Assembly (NCBI GenBank): GCA_963732375.1
Contig: CAVSZE010000008.1
Span: forward strand, 10,488-74,487
Length of the DNA stretch: 64,000 nucleotides
Reading direction: 5' to 3'
Source of the DNA: RPQJ01 sp963732375
GTDB taxonomy: Bacteria; Pseudomonadota; Gammaproteobacteria; Steroidobacterales; Steroidobacteraceae
The position numbers and the translations under genes were made by a program. Shown one piece after another: positions 1 through 10,360 of the stretch. Within the stretch, counting starts at the first letter, position 1; every line of letters begins with the position of its first letter. The notes below the pieces were generated by a model. The model was given only the letters and a program-made list of their open reading frames with translations. It made no database searches and had not been told where the DNA came from.

Positions 1-688
1 ACCGCGGGTGGATCTCCCGTTGGGCGTCGAATATGGCGCGCACGGTCCCGGAACTGCCGGCGACCGAACTCCAGCCCCTGGCGCGAAATGTACGCTGGAT
101 CGGTTCCAGCTCCTGCCGAGCGGCCAGGCGCGCCCTCTCGAAACGCTTGGATGTGATCCTGCCGTCGGAGAAGAACTCGTCGCTCATCAGCACGCAGCCC
201 ATGTTCAGGCTTTCGAGCTGCTGCGGTTCCTTGCCCTGGCCGATGATCAGTTCCGTGCTTCCGCCGCCGATGTCGATGACCAGGCGACGCGCATCGATAC
301 GTGGCAGCGTATGGACTACGCCAGAATAAATCAGGCGCGCTTCCTCGCGGCCCGAGATGACCTCGATCGGGTGGCCGATTGCGGCGCCCGCGCGCTCGAG
401 AAATGCCTGCTTCTTGCGCACCCGTCGCAGGGCGCTGGTGCCGACGACGCGCACGCAATCGGCGCGCATGTCGACCAGGCGGTGTCCGAAGCGCTCCAGG
501 CACGCGATGGCGCGCGCCGCCGTGGCTCGGTCCAGCCGGCCCTCGTCGTCCACGCCGCCGCCGAGTCGCACCATCTCCCTAAGGCGGTCGATGATGACGA
601 GCTGGCCGTTCGAGCGACGCGCAACCACCATGTGGAAGCTGTTCGAGCCGAGGTCTACGGCGGCCAGGACTCCGGGTGCACGAGACAT
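1..688 (-). CDS. ppx: Exopolyphosphatase (Ppx/GppA family), 5' part only
   Basis: Ppx hydrolyses terminal phosphates from polyphosphate, and GppA members act on pppGpp; both are ASKHA-fold enzymes. The first ~229 codons are present and the gene runs off the left edge. Near the N-terminus the translation reads AVDLGSNSFHMVVA, the family's phosphate-binding loop. Further on come GTSALRR and then DIGGGSTELIIG, the second nucleotide/phosphate loop. The ATG at 688 follows the family N-terminus closely (MSRAPGVLAAVDLGSNS). Ppk1 lies on the same strand about 2.6 kb away but is not contiguous. Ppx is preferred over GppA because of the polyphosphate context, and this is inference since the C-terminal half is missing. 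Confidence 0.9.
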   Translation of the reverse strand, partial: MSRAPGVLAAVDLGSNSFHMVVARRSNGQLVIIDRLREMVRLGGGVDDEGRLDRATAARAIACLERFGHRLVDMRADCVRVVGTSALRRVRKKQAFLERAGAAIGHPIEVISGREEARLIYSGVVHTLPRIDARRLVIDIGGGSTELIIGQGKEPQQLESLNMGCVLMSDEFFSDGRITSKRFERARLAARQELEPIQRTFRARGWSSVAGSSGTVRAIFDAQREIHPR

Positions 689-885
689 TTCAGCTCACGG
701 TTGGTTGTGGAAACGCCAGATGGACCATAACGGCGCCGAACCGGCGAGTAAATGGTGGAATCACGGCGTGCTGATTCCTCTCCCGTGGGGTAGTTCACCG
801 TAATGCATCAAAAGTGCAACGGCCGTGCAACACCGACCGTCCATTCTTTGCCTCGCGCCGATCCGGCGCATCGAGGAGGATTACG

Positions 886-963
886 ATGGATATCATCGGT
901 GTAGTGATGCTTGGTTCAGTGGCACTCTGGATACTGCAGCAGTTCGAAAGTCGTGACTGGTAG
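886..963 (+). CDS. Candidate 25-residue membrane microprotein
   Basis: This is a 26-codon frame from ATG to TAG. It reads MDIIGVVMLGSVALWILQ and ends QFESRDW. A near-perfect Shine-Dalgarno, GAGGAGGA at 873-880, lies five bases before the ATG. The first ~18 residues form one hydrophobic helix and the tail is charged, which is typical of bacterial single-pass microproteins. It stands alone between divergent ppx and the pyruvate-kinase-like gene, and a strong hairpin follows. No family is recognised. The strong ribosome site is the main support; a chance frame cannot be excluded. Confidence 0.45.
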   Translation: MDIIGVVMLGSVALWILQQFESRDW

Positions 964-983
964 CCAGTTCGGCCGGGCCAGCT

Positions 984-1017
984 GGCCGGTGCGGCGCCGC
1001 TGGGCGTCGCACCGGCC
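984..1017 (+). terminator. GC-rich hairpin after the 886-963 frame
   Basis: Ten-base perfect inverted repeat (GGCCGGTGCG / CGCACCGGCC) with a 14-base loop. It sits 20 bases after the stop of the small frame and before the pyruvate-kinase-like gene. No U-tract follows, so it may be an attenuating or mRNA-stabilising structure rather than a classical intrinsic terminator. Confidence 0.4.
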
Positions 1018-1107
1018 CAGGCGGTGGGTGGTCAGTCCGGCGCCTGAAATGATCCTGCAATGTGCCGATGGCAGACTCAATCACTTTTCCCCGTCGGTTG
1101 CATTGTC

Positions 1108-2937
1108 ATGGACCGCCTCATCGAACGCACGCTGGCTGCAACCCGTGACCTACGCGAACGCGCGCTTGAATTCGAGGCGGCACACGCCGGCGAAATCGGC
1201 GCAGCCGAGCCCCGCTTCCGCGAAAGCGCACGAAACCTGCTGCACTACCTGAGCGTACGGCAGCAGGACATCCGCACGCTGCAGCGGGACCTGCATTCGC
1301 TTGGACTGTCCTCGCTGGGCGTGCTCGAATCACACGTGATCGCGAGCCTGAACGCCGTGATCGGCAACCTGGAGAGGCTGGCTGGCAGCGCGACGAGCGA
1401 AAGGCCGGCGCCGCCGGTGGACGATCGAACCGGCCCGTTGCTGCTGCATGATCACGCGCGGACGCTGCTCGGGCCGACACGGCGATTCCGGTCGGTCAGG
1501 ATCATGGTGACGATGCCGTCGGAGGCTGCGAGCGACGAGCAGCTGCTGGTCGACCTGCTGCGCGCCGGCATGGACGTAATGCGTATCAATTGCGCCCACG
1601 ACGATCCCGATACGTGGCGGCGCATGGTGGCCAACCTGCGCAAGGCCGAGCGCACCGTCGGCCGCAAGTGCCGGATACAGGCAGACCTTGCCGGCCCGAA
1701 GTTGCGTACCGGCACGATCGGGCCGATCGGCTATTTCATTCGCGTTCGGCCGGCGCGCGACGTGATGGGCCGGACCACAACTCCGGCCAGCGTCTGGCTG
1801 ACCCCTGCGGAGGCAGCCGAGGATGGACCGAGCGGTCGCAAGGCGCTGCCGGTGCCGCGTGCGCTGCTCGAGCAGGCGGCCCCCGGTGACCAGTTGCGCG
1901 TTGCTGACCTTCGCGGCAAACAACGCGTGCTGCCTATCGGCGAACGCTGCGGCGCCTCGTGGCTCGCAGAGTGTGCGAAGACGCTCTATGTCTCACGAGG
2001 AGCCGAATGTGCGCTGGTTCGCGATGGCGCAGTCGTCGCCGAGGGAACCGTGGGCGAAGTCCCTGGCGTTGTCATGCCGATCGTGCTGAGGGTCGGAGAT
2101 ACCCTGGTACTGACTCGCGACGACACGCCAGGCCAGCACGCCACGTTCAACGATCTCGACGGCGCGCCCCGTCCCGCCCGGATCCACTGCACGCTGGCGA
2201 CGGCGTTCGAACGCGTGCAGCTCGGAGATCGCGTCTGGCTCGACGACGGCAAGATCGGTGGCAAGGTAGTTGCCAGCGACGGCGAGAATATCCGCGTCAG
2301 CATCGTTCATTCGCCGCCGTCGGGAGCGAAACTGCGCGCCGAGAAGGGCATCAACTTTCCAGACACCGAGCTGGGGCTGAGTGCGCTCACCGACAAGGAC
2401 TACGACGACCTGCGCGAGGTGGTGGGCTTCGCCGACATGATTGCGCTGTCCTTCCTTCGTACGGAGCAGGATGTCGAACTGCTCGAGGACCAGCTTCACT
2501 CGCTCGGCGCAGGGCGCCTTGGCATCGTCCTGAAGATCGAGAACGCCACGGCTTTTCGAAACCTTCCGCGCATCCTGCTGGCAAGCCTGCGCTCGCCACC
2601 GGTCGGCGTCATGGTCGCGCGCGGCGACCTGGCCGTGGAGATCGGCTTCGAACGGCTCTCGGAGGTGCAGGAAGAGATCCTCTGGGTGTGCGAGGCAGCG
2701 CACGTTCCGGTGATCTGGGCGACCCAGGTGCTCGAAGGACTCGCGAAGGCCGGCGCCCCGACCCGCGCCGAGGTGAGCGACGCGGTCATGAGCAGCCGTG
2801 CAGAGTGCGTGATGCTGAACAAGGGGCCGCAAATCGTGCCCACAGTCGCGTTCCTGGCCGACGTCCTCGGCCGGATGGAGGAGCACCACGATAAGCGCAT
2901 GGCGCTGCTGAGGCGGCTGTCTATCTCCGAGCTCTAG
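1108..2937 (+). CDS. Pyruvate kinase-like protein, long N-terminus, no C-terminal domain
   Basis: 609 residues. The first ~115 are helical and unrelated to standard pyruvate kinase. The kinase TIM barrel with an inserted B domain follows: MRINCAHD and DLAGPKLRTG match the substrate and nucleotide region. KIENATAF (about residue 475), MVARGDLAVEIG (about 501) and WATQVLEG...PTRAEVSDA (from about 537) match the KIEN, ARGDLG and ATQMLES/PTRAE signatures. The usual C-terminal allosteric domain is absent: the protein stops about 35 residues after MLNKGP, which replaces the normal MLSGETA. It may convert phosphoenolpyruvate and ADP to pyruvate and ATP, but the altered MLNKGP site makes a different phosphotransfer or regulatory role possible. 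The start at 1108 is preferred over an in-frame ATG at 1060 because the extra 16 residues look non-coding. Confidence 0.8.
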   Translation: MDRLIERTLAATRDLRERALEFEAAHAGEIGAAEPRFRESARNLLHYLSVRQQDIRTLQRDLHSLGLSSLGVLESHVIASLNAVIGNLERLAGSATSERPAPPVDDRTGPLLLHDHARTLLGPTRRFRSVRIMVTMPSEAASDEQLLVDLLRAGMDVMRINCAHDDPDTWRRMVANLRKAERTVGRKCRIQADLAGPKLRTGTIGPIGYFIRVRPARDVMGRTTTPASVWLTPAEAAEDGPSGRKALPVPRALLEQAAPGDQLRVADLRGKQRVLPIGERCGASWLAECAKTLYVSRGAECALVRDGAVVAEGTVGEVPGVVMPIVLRVGDTLVLTRDDTPGQHATFNDLDGAPRPARIHCTLATAFERVQLGDRVWLDDGKIGGKVVASDGENIRVSIVHSPPSGAKLRAEKGINFPDTELGLSALTDKDYDDLREVVGFADMIALSFLRTEQDVELLEDQLHSLGAGRLGIVLKIENATAFRNLPRILLASLRSPPVGVMVARGDLAVEIGFERLSEVQEEILWVCEAAHVPVIWATQVLEGLAKAGAPTRAEVSDAVMSSRAECVMLNKGPQIVPTVAFLADVLGRMEEHHDKRMALLRRLSISEL

Positions 2938-2941
2938 CCGG

Positions 2942-3163
2942 TCAGTTGCCCTCACGATCGATTTCGCGCAGCCGGCTTCGCACACGGCCGAGCGTGAGCA
3001 CGGTCAGGAATGTCTTGATTCGGGCGCCCGATTCAATCCTCGCCATTTCGGTCAGGTACACTTTCTCGACGTGATCGACCGGCAGGTTCAGTTCGAATGC
3101 CAGGTTGTCGACGACCGCTCGATGGGGGCCATTGACCTTGCGTTCGCGATCCGCCGACGCCAT
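2942..3163 (-). CDS. Small DUF3562-like protein
   Basis: 73 residues, soluble and helical. It resembles the short DUF3562 proteins seen in Burkholderiales and Xanthomonadales. The conserved-looking core is LAFELNLPVDHVEKVYLTE, followed by a basic C-terminal stretch (RVRSRLREIDREGN). The open frame extends upstream to 3373, but that part overlaps ppk1 antisense and has no family character, so the ATG at 3163 is chosen. It lies just downstream of ppk1 on the same strand (86-base gap) and could be co-transcribed. Its 3' end converges on the pyruvate-kinase-like gene with only four bases between the two stop codons. Function unknown. Confidence 0.6.
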   Translation of the reverse strand: MASADRERKVNGPHRAVVDNLAFELNLPVDHVEKVYLTEMARIESGARIKTFLTVLTLGRVRSRLREIDREGN

Positions 3164-3249
3164 GTTCCACCTCGCGCATGCCTTCGATCTGCCGGGCAGG
3201 CATTTTATCGTGCAGGCGGCGGGAACCACGGTGCGTAGATATACCTCCC

Positions 3250-5406
<2,157 letters not shown>

Positions 5407-5452
5407 CAGGATGACAGATCGGCGCCCCCGGCCGCGCTATGATGAGCCGAAA

Positions 5453-6199
5453 ATGCAGATCCTTGCGGTCACGAACATCAAGGGCGGCGTCGGCAAGACC
5501 ACCACGGCGGTGAACCTCGCCTGGCTCGCGGCCGCCTCGGGCCGACGGACGATCCTCTGGGACATCGATCCGCAGGGGGCGGCGACCTACATCCTGCGAG
5601 GAGAGCCGAACGAGCGCGCCTCCGCCAAAAAGCTCGTGCAAGGCAGGCGTGAGTTGCCCGAGCTGCTCGCCGGGACCGACCACGAAAACCTGAGACTGCT
5701 GCCCGCCGACGTTTCCTACCGGAACTTCGACATTCACATGAGCGAGCGAAAGCATCCGACCAGGCAGCTGATGATGATGAGCCGCACGCTGCACGATGAT
5801 TGCGACCTGCTGGTCCTCGACTGCCCGCCCGGCATGTCGCTGCTGTCGGAGAACGTGCTGCGGGCGGCGGATGCGCTGATCGTGCCGATGCTGCCGGCGC
5901 CGCTCTCGCTGCGCATGATCGACCAGCTGGTCGCGTTCGTGGAGAGGGCCGGCTGGCCGGACCTCCGGGTCCTGCCGTTCTTCTCGATGGTGGACCGGCG
6001 CCGTTCGCTGCACCGTGAGATCATCGAGGGTGCGCGGGCGCAGTACCCTGGAATCCTGGAGACTGAGATCCCGTACTGGAGCGAGATCGAGCGCATGACG
6101 GTACGGCGGGCGCCACTGCCGTCGTTCGCCCCGGGCAGTCCGGCGGCAATGGTGTATGCGGCGCTGTGGCAGGAAACGGCCGGGCGCCTTGCGGGGTAA
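5453..6199 (+). CDS. ParA/MinD-family ATPase
   Basis: 248-residue deviant-Walker P-loop ATPase. The N-terminus reads MQILAVTNIKGGVGKTTTAV, with the KGGVGKTT signature lysine. DIDPQG supplies switch I and DLLVLDCPPG the Walker B/switch II strand. No ParB partner and no helix-turn-helix extension are present, so chromosome partitioning is unlikely; orphan ParA proteins often position other cell machinery. A longer frame opens at 5147, but the family N-terminus fixes the ATG at 5453. The stop overlaps the start of the next gene (TAATG), so the two are translationally coupled. The target is unknown. Confidence 0.9.
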   Translation: MQILAVTNIKGGVGKTTTAVNLAWLAAASGRRTILWDIDPQGAATYILRGEPNERASAKKLVQGRRELPELLAGTDHENLRLLPADVSYRNFDIHMSERKHPTRQLMMMSRTLHDDCDLLVLDCPPGMSLLSENVLRAADALIVPMLPAPLSLRMIDQLVAFVERAGWPDLRVLPFFSMVDRRRSLHREIIEGARAQYPGILETEIPYWSEIERMTVRRAPLPSFAPGSPAAMVYAALWQETAGRLAG

Positions 6200-6768
6200 T
6201 GATGCAATCGTCCGCGTATCGCCGCGAGGGTGACACCTGGCTGATCGAGATCCGGTTGCGCGAATTGCGCCAACTGTTCAATCATCTCGATCCGGCACCT
6301 TTTCGCGAGAAGGACCTCGACCCGGCGGCCGAGGCGTACATCGAGGATGCGGTTCGCGAGATCGGCCCGCGAGAGTCGTGCAAGCTGGTCGTCCACCTGC
6401 CTGACGCGGAACGCGCCTCCGCGGACGCGAGGACGCTGCCCGAGGCCCTTGTGCACTATTTCGAGTACCGTGCCTGGCAGACGCAGGTCGAACTTCGTCG
6501 CCTGCTCACCCTCGGTCTGCTGAACCTGGTTATCGGTCTGGCGTTCATGTTCGCCTGCCTGTCATTAGTAGGTTGGCTTGCGGCGCGCGGCAGCAACGGT
6601 GTGATCACCGAGGGCCTGGTGGTGATCGGCTGGGTCGCGCTGTGGCGACCCGCAGAGATCTTTCTATACGACTGGTGGCCGATACGGCGCCGGCAGAGGC
6701 GATTCGAATTCATTGCGCAGATGCCGGTCGAAATCAGCAGCGAGGCCATTCAAATGGAACGGCAATGA
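6199..6768 (+). CDS. Two-helix inner-membrane protein of unknown function
   Basis: 189 residues. A soluble N-terminal ~95 residues (SYRREGDTWLIEIRLRELR...) is followed by two hydrophobic helices, LLNLVIGLAFMFACLSLVGW and VITEGLVVIGWVALWRPAEIF, and a basic tail. The ATG at 6199 overlaps the stop of the ParA-like gene, with a second ATG at 6202. Its own stop overlaps the next ATG (ATGA at 6765-6768), so three genes form a coupled operon. No family recognised. The operon context suggests it may anchor or be positioned by the ParA-like ATPase; this is inference. Confidence 0.75.
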   Translation: MMQSSAYRREGDTWLIEIRLRELRQLFNHLDPAPFREKDLDPAAEAYIEDAVREIGPRESCKLVVHLPDAERASADARTLPEALVHYFEYRAWQTQVELRRLLTLGLLNLVIGLAFMFACLSLVGWLAARGSNGVITEGLVVIGWVALWRPAEIFLYDWWPIRRRQRRFEFIAQMPVEISSEAIQMERQ

Positions 6769-7916
6769 GCGAATACGAGACAGAAGACCTGGCCGTAATT
6801 GAGGAAATGGCGAAGCGCTTCGCGCTTGCCGAGATCTGTCCCTACCTCGAGGCGTGGGAGGAGGCGGGCGAATTCCCTCGAGACCTTTACCGCAAGCTCG
6901 CCGACATGGGCTGGCTGGGCCTCGGCTATCCGGAGGAACTGGGCGGTGCGCCGGCGCCTTGGGCTGCCAGGGTCGTGCTCTCCCGCACGCTGTCGCGCTA
7001 CACCGGCAGCGGCGGCGTCCTGGCTGGTGCGTTCAGCCATTCGATCGGGTTGCCGCCGATCCTGAACCACGGCAGCGACGAACTGAAGCGGCGCGTGATC
7101 CCGGACGTGCTCGCAGGCGCGAAGATCTCGGCACTCGGCATCACCGAGCCGGGCTGCGGATCCGACGTGTCCGGGCTTCGAACCACGGCCCGACGGGAAG
7201 GCGACCACTACGTGGTGGATGGCGAGAAGGTGTTCATCACTTCCGGCATGCGCGCCGACTGGATCACTGCCGCCGTGCGCACCGATCCCGACAACAAGGG
7301 CGCCGGCGGGATATCGATGCTCGCGATTCCCGGTGATGCGCCAGGCCTGACACGTGCACCGCTCAGGAAGATGGGCTGGCTATGCTCCGACACCGCGCAC
7401 CTGCGATTCGACGGCGTGCAGGTGCCCGTCGAGAACCTGGTCGGCGAGGAGGGCAAGGGTTTCAGGATCATCATGACCAACTTCAATGGCGAGCGCCTCT
7501 CCATGGCGGCGATGGCGCTCGGCATGTCCGAATGCTGCTATGACGAGGCGCTGGCGTGGGCGCGCGAGCGCAAGACTTTCGGCGCTTCGCTGGTGAGCCA
7601 CCAGGCAGTCAGGCACAAGCTCGTGGACATGCGAATGCGCATCGAGTCGACGCGCGCCTGGCTCTCGAACGTTGCCGATCGCGCCGATGCCGGCCAGGCC
7701 GATGCCCAGTGGATCGCGGAGGTGTGCATGCTGAAGAACCACGCCACGCAGGCGATGCAGTTCTGCGCGGACCAGGCGGTGCAGATCCTCGGCGGCATGG
7801 GTTACATGCGAGGCTCCGCAAGCGAGCGAATCTACCGCGAGGTCAAGGTCGCGATGATCGGTGGTGGGACCGAGGAAATCATGAAGGAGCTTGCCTCGCG
7901 GCAACTCGGCATCTGA
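6765..7916 (+). CDS. Acyl-CoA dehydrogenase
   Basis: 383 residues with the usual three domains. Middle-domain motifs are LGITEPGCGSDVSGLRTTA (FAD/substrate) and YVVDGEKVFITSG. The C-terminal helical domain has AVQILGGMGYMRG and ends YREVKVAMIGGGTEEIMKEL. The position of the MCAD-type catalytic glutamate is glycine (GGGTEEI). The Glu in GERLSMAAMALG aligns instead with the alternative base of isovaleryl- and long-chain dehydrogenases. This fits a long-chain or branched acyl-CoA substrate passing electrons to ETF. The ATG at 6765 overlaps the upstream stop; a longer frame from 6573 is ignored. The enoyl-CoA hydratase at 8677 is a plausible pathway partner. Confidence 0.95.
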   Translation: MSEYETEDLAVIEEMAKRFALAEICPYLEAWEEAGEFPRDLYRKLADMGWLGLGYPEELGGAPAPWAARVVLSRTLSRYTGSGGVLAGAFSHSIGLPPILNHGSDELKRRVIPDVLAGAKISALGITEPGCGSDVSGLRTTARREGDHYVVDGEKVFITSGMRADWITAAVRTDPDNKGAGGISMLAIPGDAPGLTRAPLRKMGWLCSDTAHLRFDGVQVPVENLVGEEGKGFRIIMTNFNGERLSMAAMALGMSECCYDEALAWARERKTFGASLVSHQAVRHKLVDMRMRIESTRAWLSNVADRADAGQADAQWIAEVCMLKNHATQAMQFCADQAVQILGGMGYMRGSASERIYREVKVAMIGGGTEEIMKELASRQLGI

Positions 7917-7965
7917 CTGGTGCCTTCGACGGCCTGCGATTACCTGGGGTCGGTCAGGATTCCGC

Positions 7966-8622
7966 CTAAGGATCGCCAGCGTTCACCAGGCGGAGTCGAA
8001 CCGCCTCGTCCGTCGTGAGCTCGCGAATGGCTTGGTGCGGCACGCCGGACATTACCGTCACGAGTTCGGGACTGACGCCCATCTGGATCAGGTAATCCTT
8101 CACCTGGCCGGTCACTACCTGCTGGAATGCGGTCTCGTCAGGCACTGGCACGCTGTTGGCGGCGCGGTGGGCACCGAGGACCGAGCCAGGTTCCAGCGAG
8201 CGCCGTACGCCGCCAGCGTAGGCGATCGGGCAGGCGCTGTAGCACCGCCCTGCGCGTGGCAGCGCGGAACCAGGCGCACGGACCCCGACGCTGGTCGCAT
8301 AGCCGCGTTCCCTGAGCGCGCGACCGAGCGCCATCGCCTCGACCACGTGTCCACCCGGCGAGTCTAAGTAGACGACCGCGCTGCGTACGCGTTCCGCGTC
8401 GAGTACGCGCTCGAGCCGTGCGGTCGCCCCGTTGTCGATGTAGCCCTCGAGGTAGATGAACCAGCGGTCGTCCGACGTGTTCCGCCCCGCGTAGCCAGGC
8501 GCCACTGCAGTGATCTTCAGAAAATCGGTGCCTGGCACCGATTTTTCGGTAGCCGCCAAAGCGGCACCGCAGGAGATTGAAAGTGCCAGGGCCGCCAGGG
8601 CCCGCTGTGGATCGATACGCAT
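7966..8622 (-). CDS. Periplasmic ClpP-like serine peptidase homologue
   Basis: 218 residues with a signal peptide (MRIDPQRALAALALSISCGA, cleavage near ALAA). The core is a ClpP/crotonase-fold domain: VVYLDSPGGHVVEAMALG resembles the ClpP oxyanion loop. GRCYSACPIAYAGG places a serine flanked by cysteines where the nucleophile is expected, and VLGAHR could give the histidine. It belongs to the COG3904-type 'predicted periplasmic' proteins, whose peptidase activity is not proven. An almost perfect 25-bp palindrome is embedded in frame just after the signal peptide (8521-8545). It lies on the opposite strand between two fatty-acid oxidation genes. Confidence 0.75.
   Translation of the reverse strand: MRIDPQRALAALALSISCGAALAATEKSVPGTDFLKITAVAPGYAGRNTSDDRWFIYLEGYIDNGATARLERVLDAERVRSAVVYLDSPGGHVVEAMALGRALRERGYATSVGVRAPGSALPRAGRCYSACPIAYAGGVRRSLEPGSVLGAHRAANSVPVPDETAFQQVVTGQVKDYLIQMGVSPELVTVMSGVPHQAIRELTTDEAVRLRLVNAGDP
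8521..8545. repeat. 25-bp perfect palindrome inside a coding sequence
   Basis: AAAATCGGTGCC, one base, then GGCACCGATTTT: a perfect 12-bp inverted repeat with a one-base centre. It is translated in frame within the periplasmic ClpP-like gene as KSVPGTDF, directly after the signal peptide where extra residues would be tolerated. It looks like an inserted palindromic element. Confidence 0.6.
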
Positions 8623-8676
8623 GGCAGGCGATTCTGCGTCATGATTCGGCGATCAGCCAAGGTGAGGAGCAACGCG

Positions 8677-9453
8677 ATGGATATCCAGGTCGAAAAACGC
8701 GATCACCTGCTCGTCATGGGCGTGCGGCGCCCGCAGAAGATGAACGCACTCAGCCGAGACATGTTCCACGCGCTCGCGCGGGCATTCCACCGTCTCGAGC
8801 ACGATCCCGACCTGTGGGTCGGCGTGGTCTGGGCCGAAGGGCCGCACTTCACCTCGGGCGTGGACCTGAATGACTGGGCGGAGGCATTTGCGGCGGGGTC
8901 CCCGTTCCCGATCGGGGAGGGCGAGATAGACCCGTTCTCGATGAGCGGTCCCCGAGTGTCGAAGCCGCTGGTGATCGCCGTGCAGGGCCGCTGCTACACC
9001 TGGGGCTGGGAGTTGTTGCTGAATACGGACCTTCGGGTCGCCGCGACCGACACGCGCTTTGCGATGCTGGAGGTGAAGCGCGGCTTTTACGCCTGCGGCG
9101 GCGCGACTCTGCGCCTGCCGAAGGAGATCGGTTGGGGCAACGCGCAACGCTACCTGCTCACCGGCGACGAACTTGGTGCGGAAGAGGCGCACCGGCTGGG
9201 ACTCGTGCAGCAGCTATGCGCACCGGGCGAACAGCTCGACGCGGCGCTCGCGCTCGCCTCGCGCGTCGCGAAGGCGGCGCCGCTCGGGGTGCAGGGTAGC
9301 CTGCGCTCGTCGCGCACTTGCATGCTGGATGGAGAGGCGGCGGCGATCGAGCCCACTTTCCGTGGCATGGCCGAAGTGATGCGCAGCGAGGACGCCGCGG
9401 AGGGCGTGCGATCGTTCGTGGAGCGGCGCGAGGCCGTGTTCCGCGGCCGCTAG
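8677..9453 (+). CDS. Enoyl-CoA hydratase/isomerase family protein
   Basis: 258-residue crotonase-fold protein. GPHFTSGVDLNDW forms the acyl-CoA oxyanion loop. In GRCYTWGWELLLNTD the Glu aligns with hydratase Glu144, and the Glu of AMLEVKRGF, exactly 20 residues later, aligns with Glu164, so both catalytic acids are kept. The ATG at 8677 has GAGGAG nearby; an in-frame ATG at 8641 adds residues without family match. The usual GGG before the catalytic Glu is replaced by bulky YTWGW, so the substrate may differ from short-chain enoyl-CoA. It may act with the acyl-CoA dehydrogenase 0.8 kb upstream. Exact substrate unknown. Confidence 0.9.
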   Translation: MDIQVEKRDHLLVMGVRRPQKMNALSRDMFHALARAFHRLEHDPDLWVGVVWAEGPHFTSGVDLNDWAEAFAAGSPFPIGEGEIDPFSMSGPRVSKPLVIAVQGRCYTWGWELLLNTDLRVAATDTRFAMLEVKRGFYACGGATLRLPKEIGWGNAQRYLLTGDELGAEEAHRLGLVQQLCAPGEQLDAALALASRVAKAAPLGVQGSLRSSRTCMLDGEAAAIEPTFRGMAEVMRSEDAAEGVRSFVERREAVFRGR

Positions 9454-9658
9454 TCGCGCCCGGCGGGCGGGCCGGATGCCAGCGCCGGCGCAGTGTGTTG
9501 GCGGCCTCAATTCGGGTAAGTCGTTGGCGCTGTCAACCAACGGGCTCCTGAAGCGTTGTCTAATCAATTGGGACGAATTGCGGCCCTCGCGGGCTGTCGG
9601 TTCGTGCTCGCGCCGCCTCAGGACGTCGACTCCTGCCTTCCGCCTCAGGGTGCAAAAG

Positions 9659-10342
9659 ATGCGTTACACACTCATTCTGTCGTCGCTGTTGCTCGCGCCG
9701 GTCCTGCCGGCCAACGCCCAGGTCAGCATCGGCATCGGCACGCCCAACGTGAGCATTGGCATCAACATGCCGGGCTACCCGCAGTTCGCCAGGGTGCCCG
9801 GCTACCCCGTTTATTACGCGCCACAGGCCGGCCTCAATCTCTTCTTCTACGACGGCATGTACTGGGCTTACCAGAATGACAACTGGTACGCGAGTTCCTG
9901 GTACAACGGGCCCTGGGGCCTCGTGTCCCCCATGTATGTTCCCGCGTACGTGCTGAGAGTGCCGGTACGCTACTACCGCGTGCCTCCACCGTACTTCCGC
10001 GGGTGGCCGAACGACTCACCGCCGCGCTGGGGTCAGCATTACGGAGAGCACTGGGAGCAGCAGAGGCATGGCTGGGACCAGTGGGACCGGAATTACGCTC
10101 CCCGGGCCGCGCCACTGCCCGTCTACCAGCAGCAGTACTCCGGTAGCAGGTATCCTCATGTGGACCAGCAGCCGATGTATCGCAGCGAGTACTACCATTA
10201 CCAGCCGAGTGATCCTGTCGTCAGGCAGTATTACGAGCAGGAAAACGTGCGCTACAAGCAGCACTCGCAGAAGGAATCCAAGGGCGGAAATGGCCAGGGC
10301 AACGACAAGGGTAAAAAGAATGGCCAGGGGCACGACGACTAG
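9659..10342 (+). CDS. Secreted Tyr/Trp/Pro-rich protein, copy 1
   Basis: 227 residues. Signal peptide MRYTLILSSLLLAPVLPANA is followed by a mature part rich in Tyr, Trp and Pro: SIGIGTPNVSIGINMPGYP, then FYDGMYWAYQNDNWYASSWY and repeated PPYFRGWP-type segments. The C-terminus is low-complexity and charged (GNGQGNDKGKKNGQGHDD). It resembles uncharacterised exported proteins with YxWxxxxW repeats found in Gammaproteobacteria; a cell-wall or outer-membrane structural role is a guess. The ATG at 9659 is chosen because the signal peptide begins there, and the paralogue at 11062 starts identically. The small membrane protein gene follows after 18 bases. Confidence 0.8.
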   Translation: MRYTLILSSLLLAPVLPANAQVSIGIGTPNVSIGINMPGYPQFARVPGYPVYYAPQAGLNLFFYDGMYWAYQNDNWYASSWYNGPWGLVSPMYVPAYVLRVPVRYYRVPPPYFRGWPNDSPPRWGQHYGEHWEQQRHGWDQWDRNYAPRAAPLPVYQQQYSGSRYPHVDQQPMYRSEYYHYQPSDPVVRQYYEQENVRYKQHSQKESKGGNGQGNDKGKKNGQGHDD

Positions 10343-10360
10343 GACGCGGGTGGCAATGCA

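Noticed and set aside
1993..2985. 330-codon open frame on the minus strand
   Set aside because: Antisense to the pyruvate-kinase-like gene.
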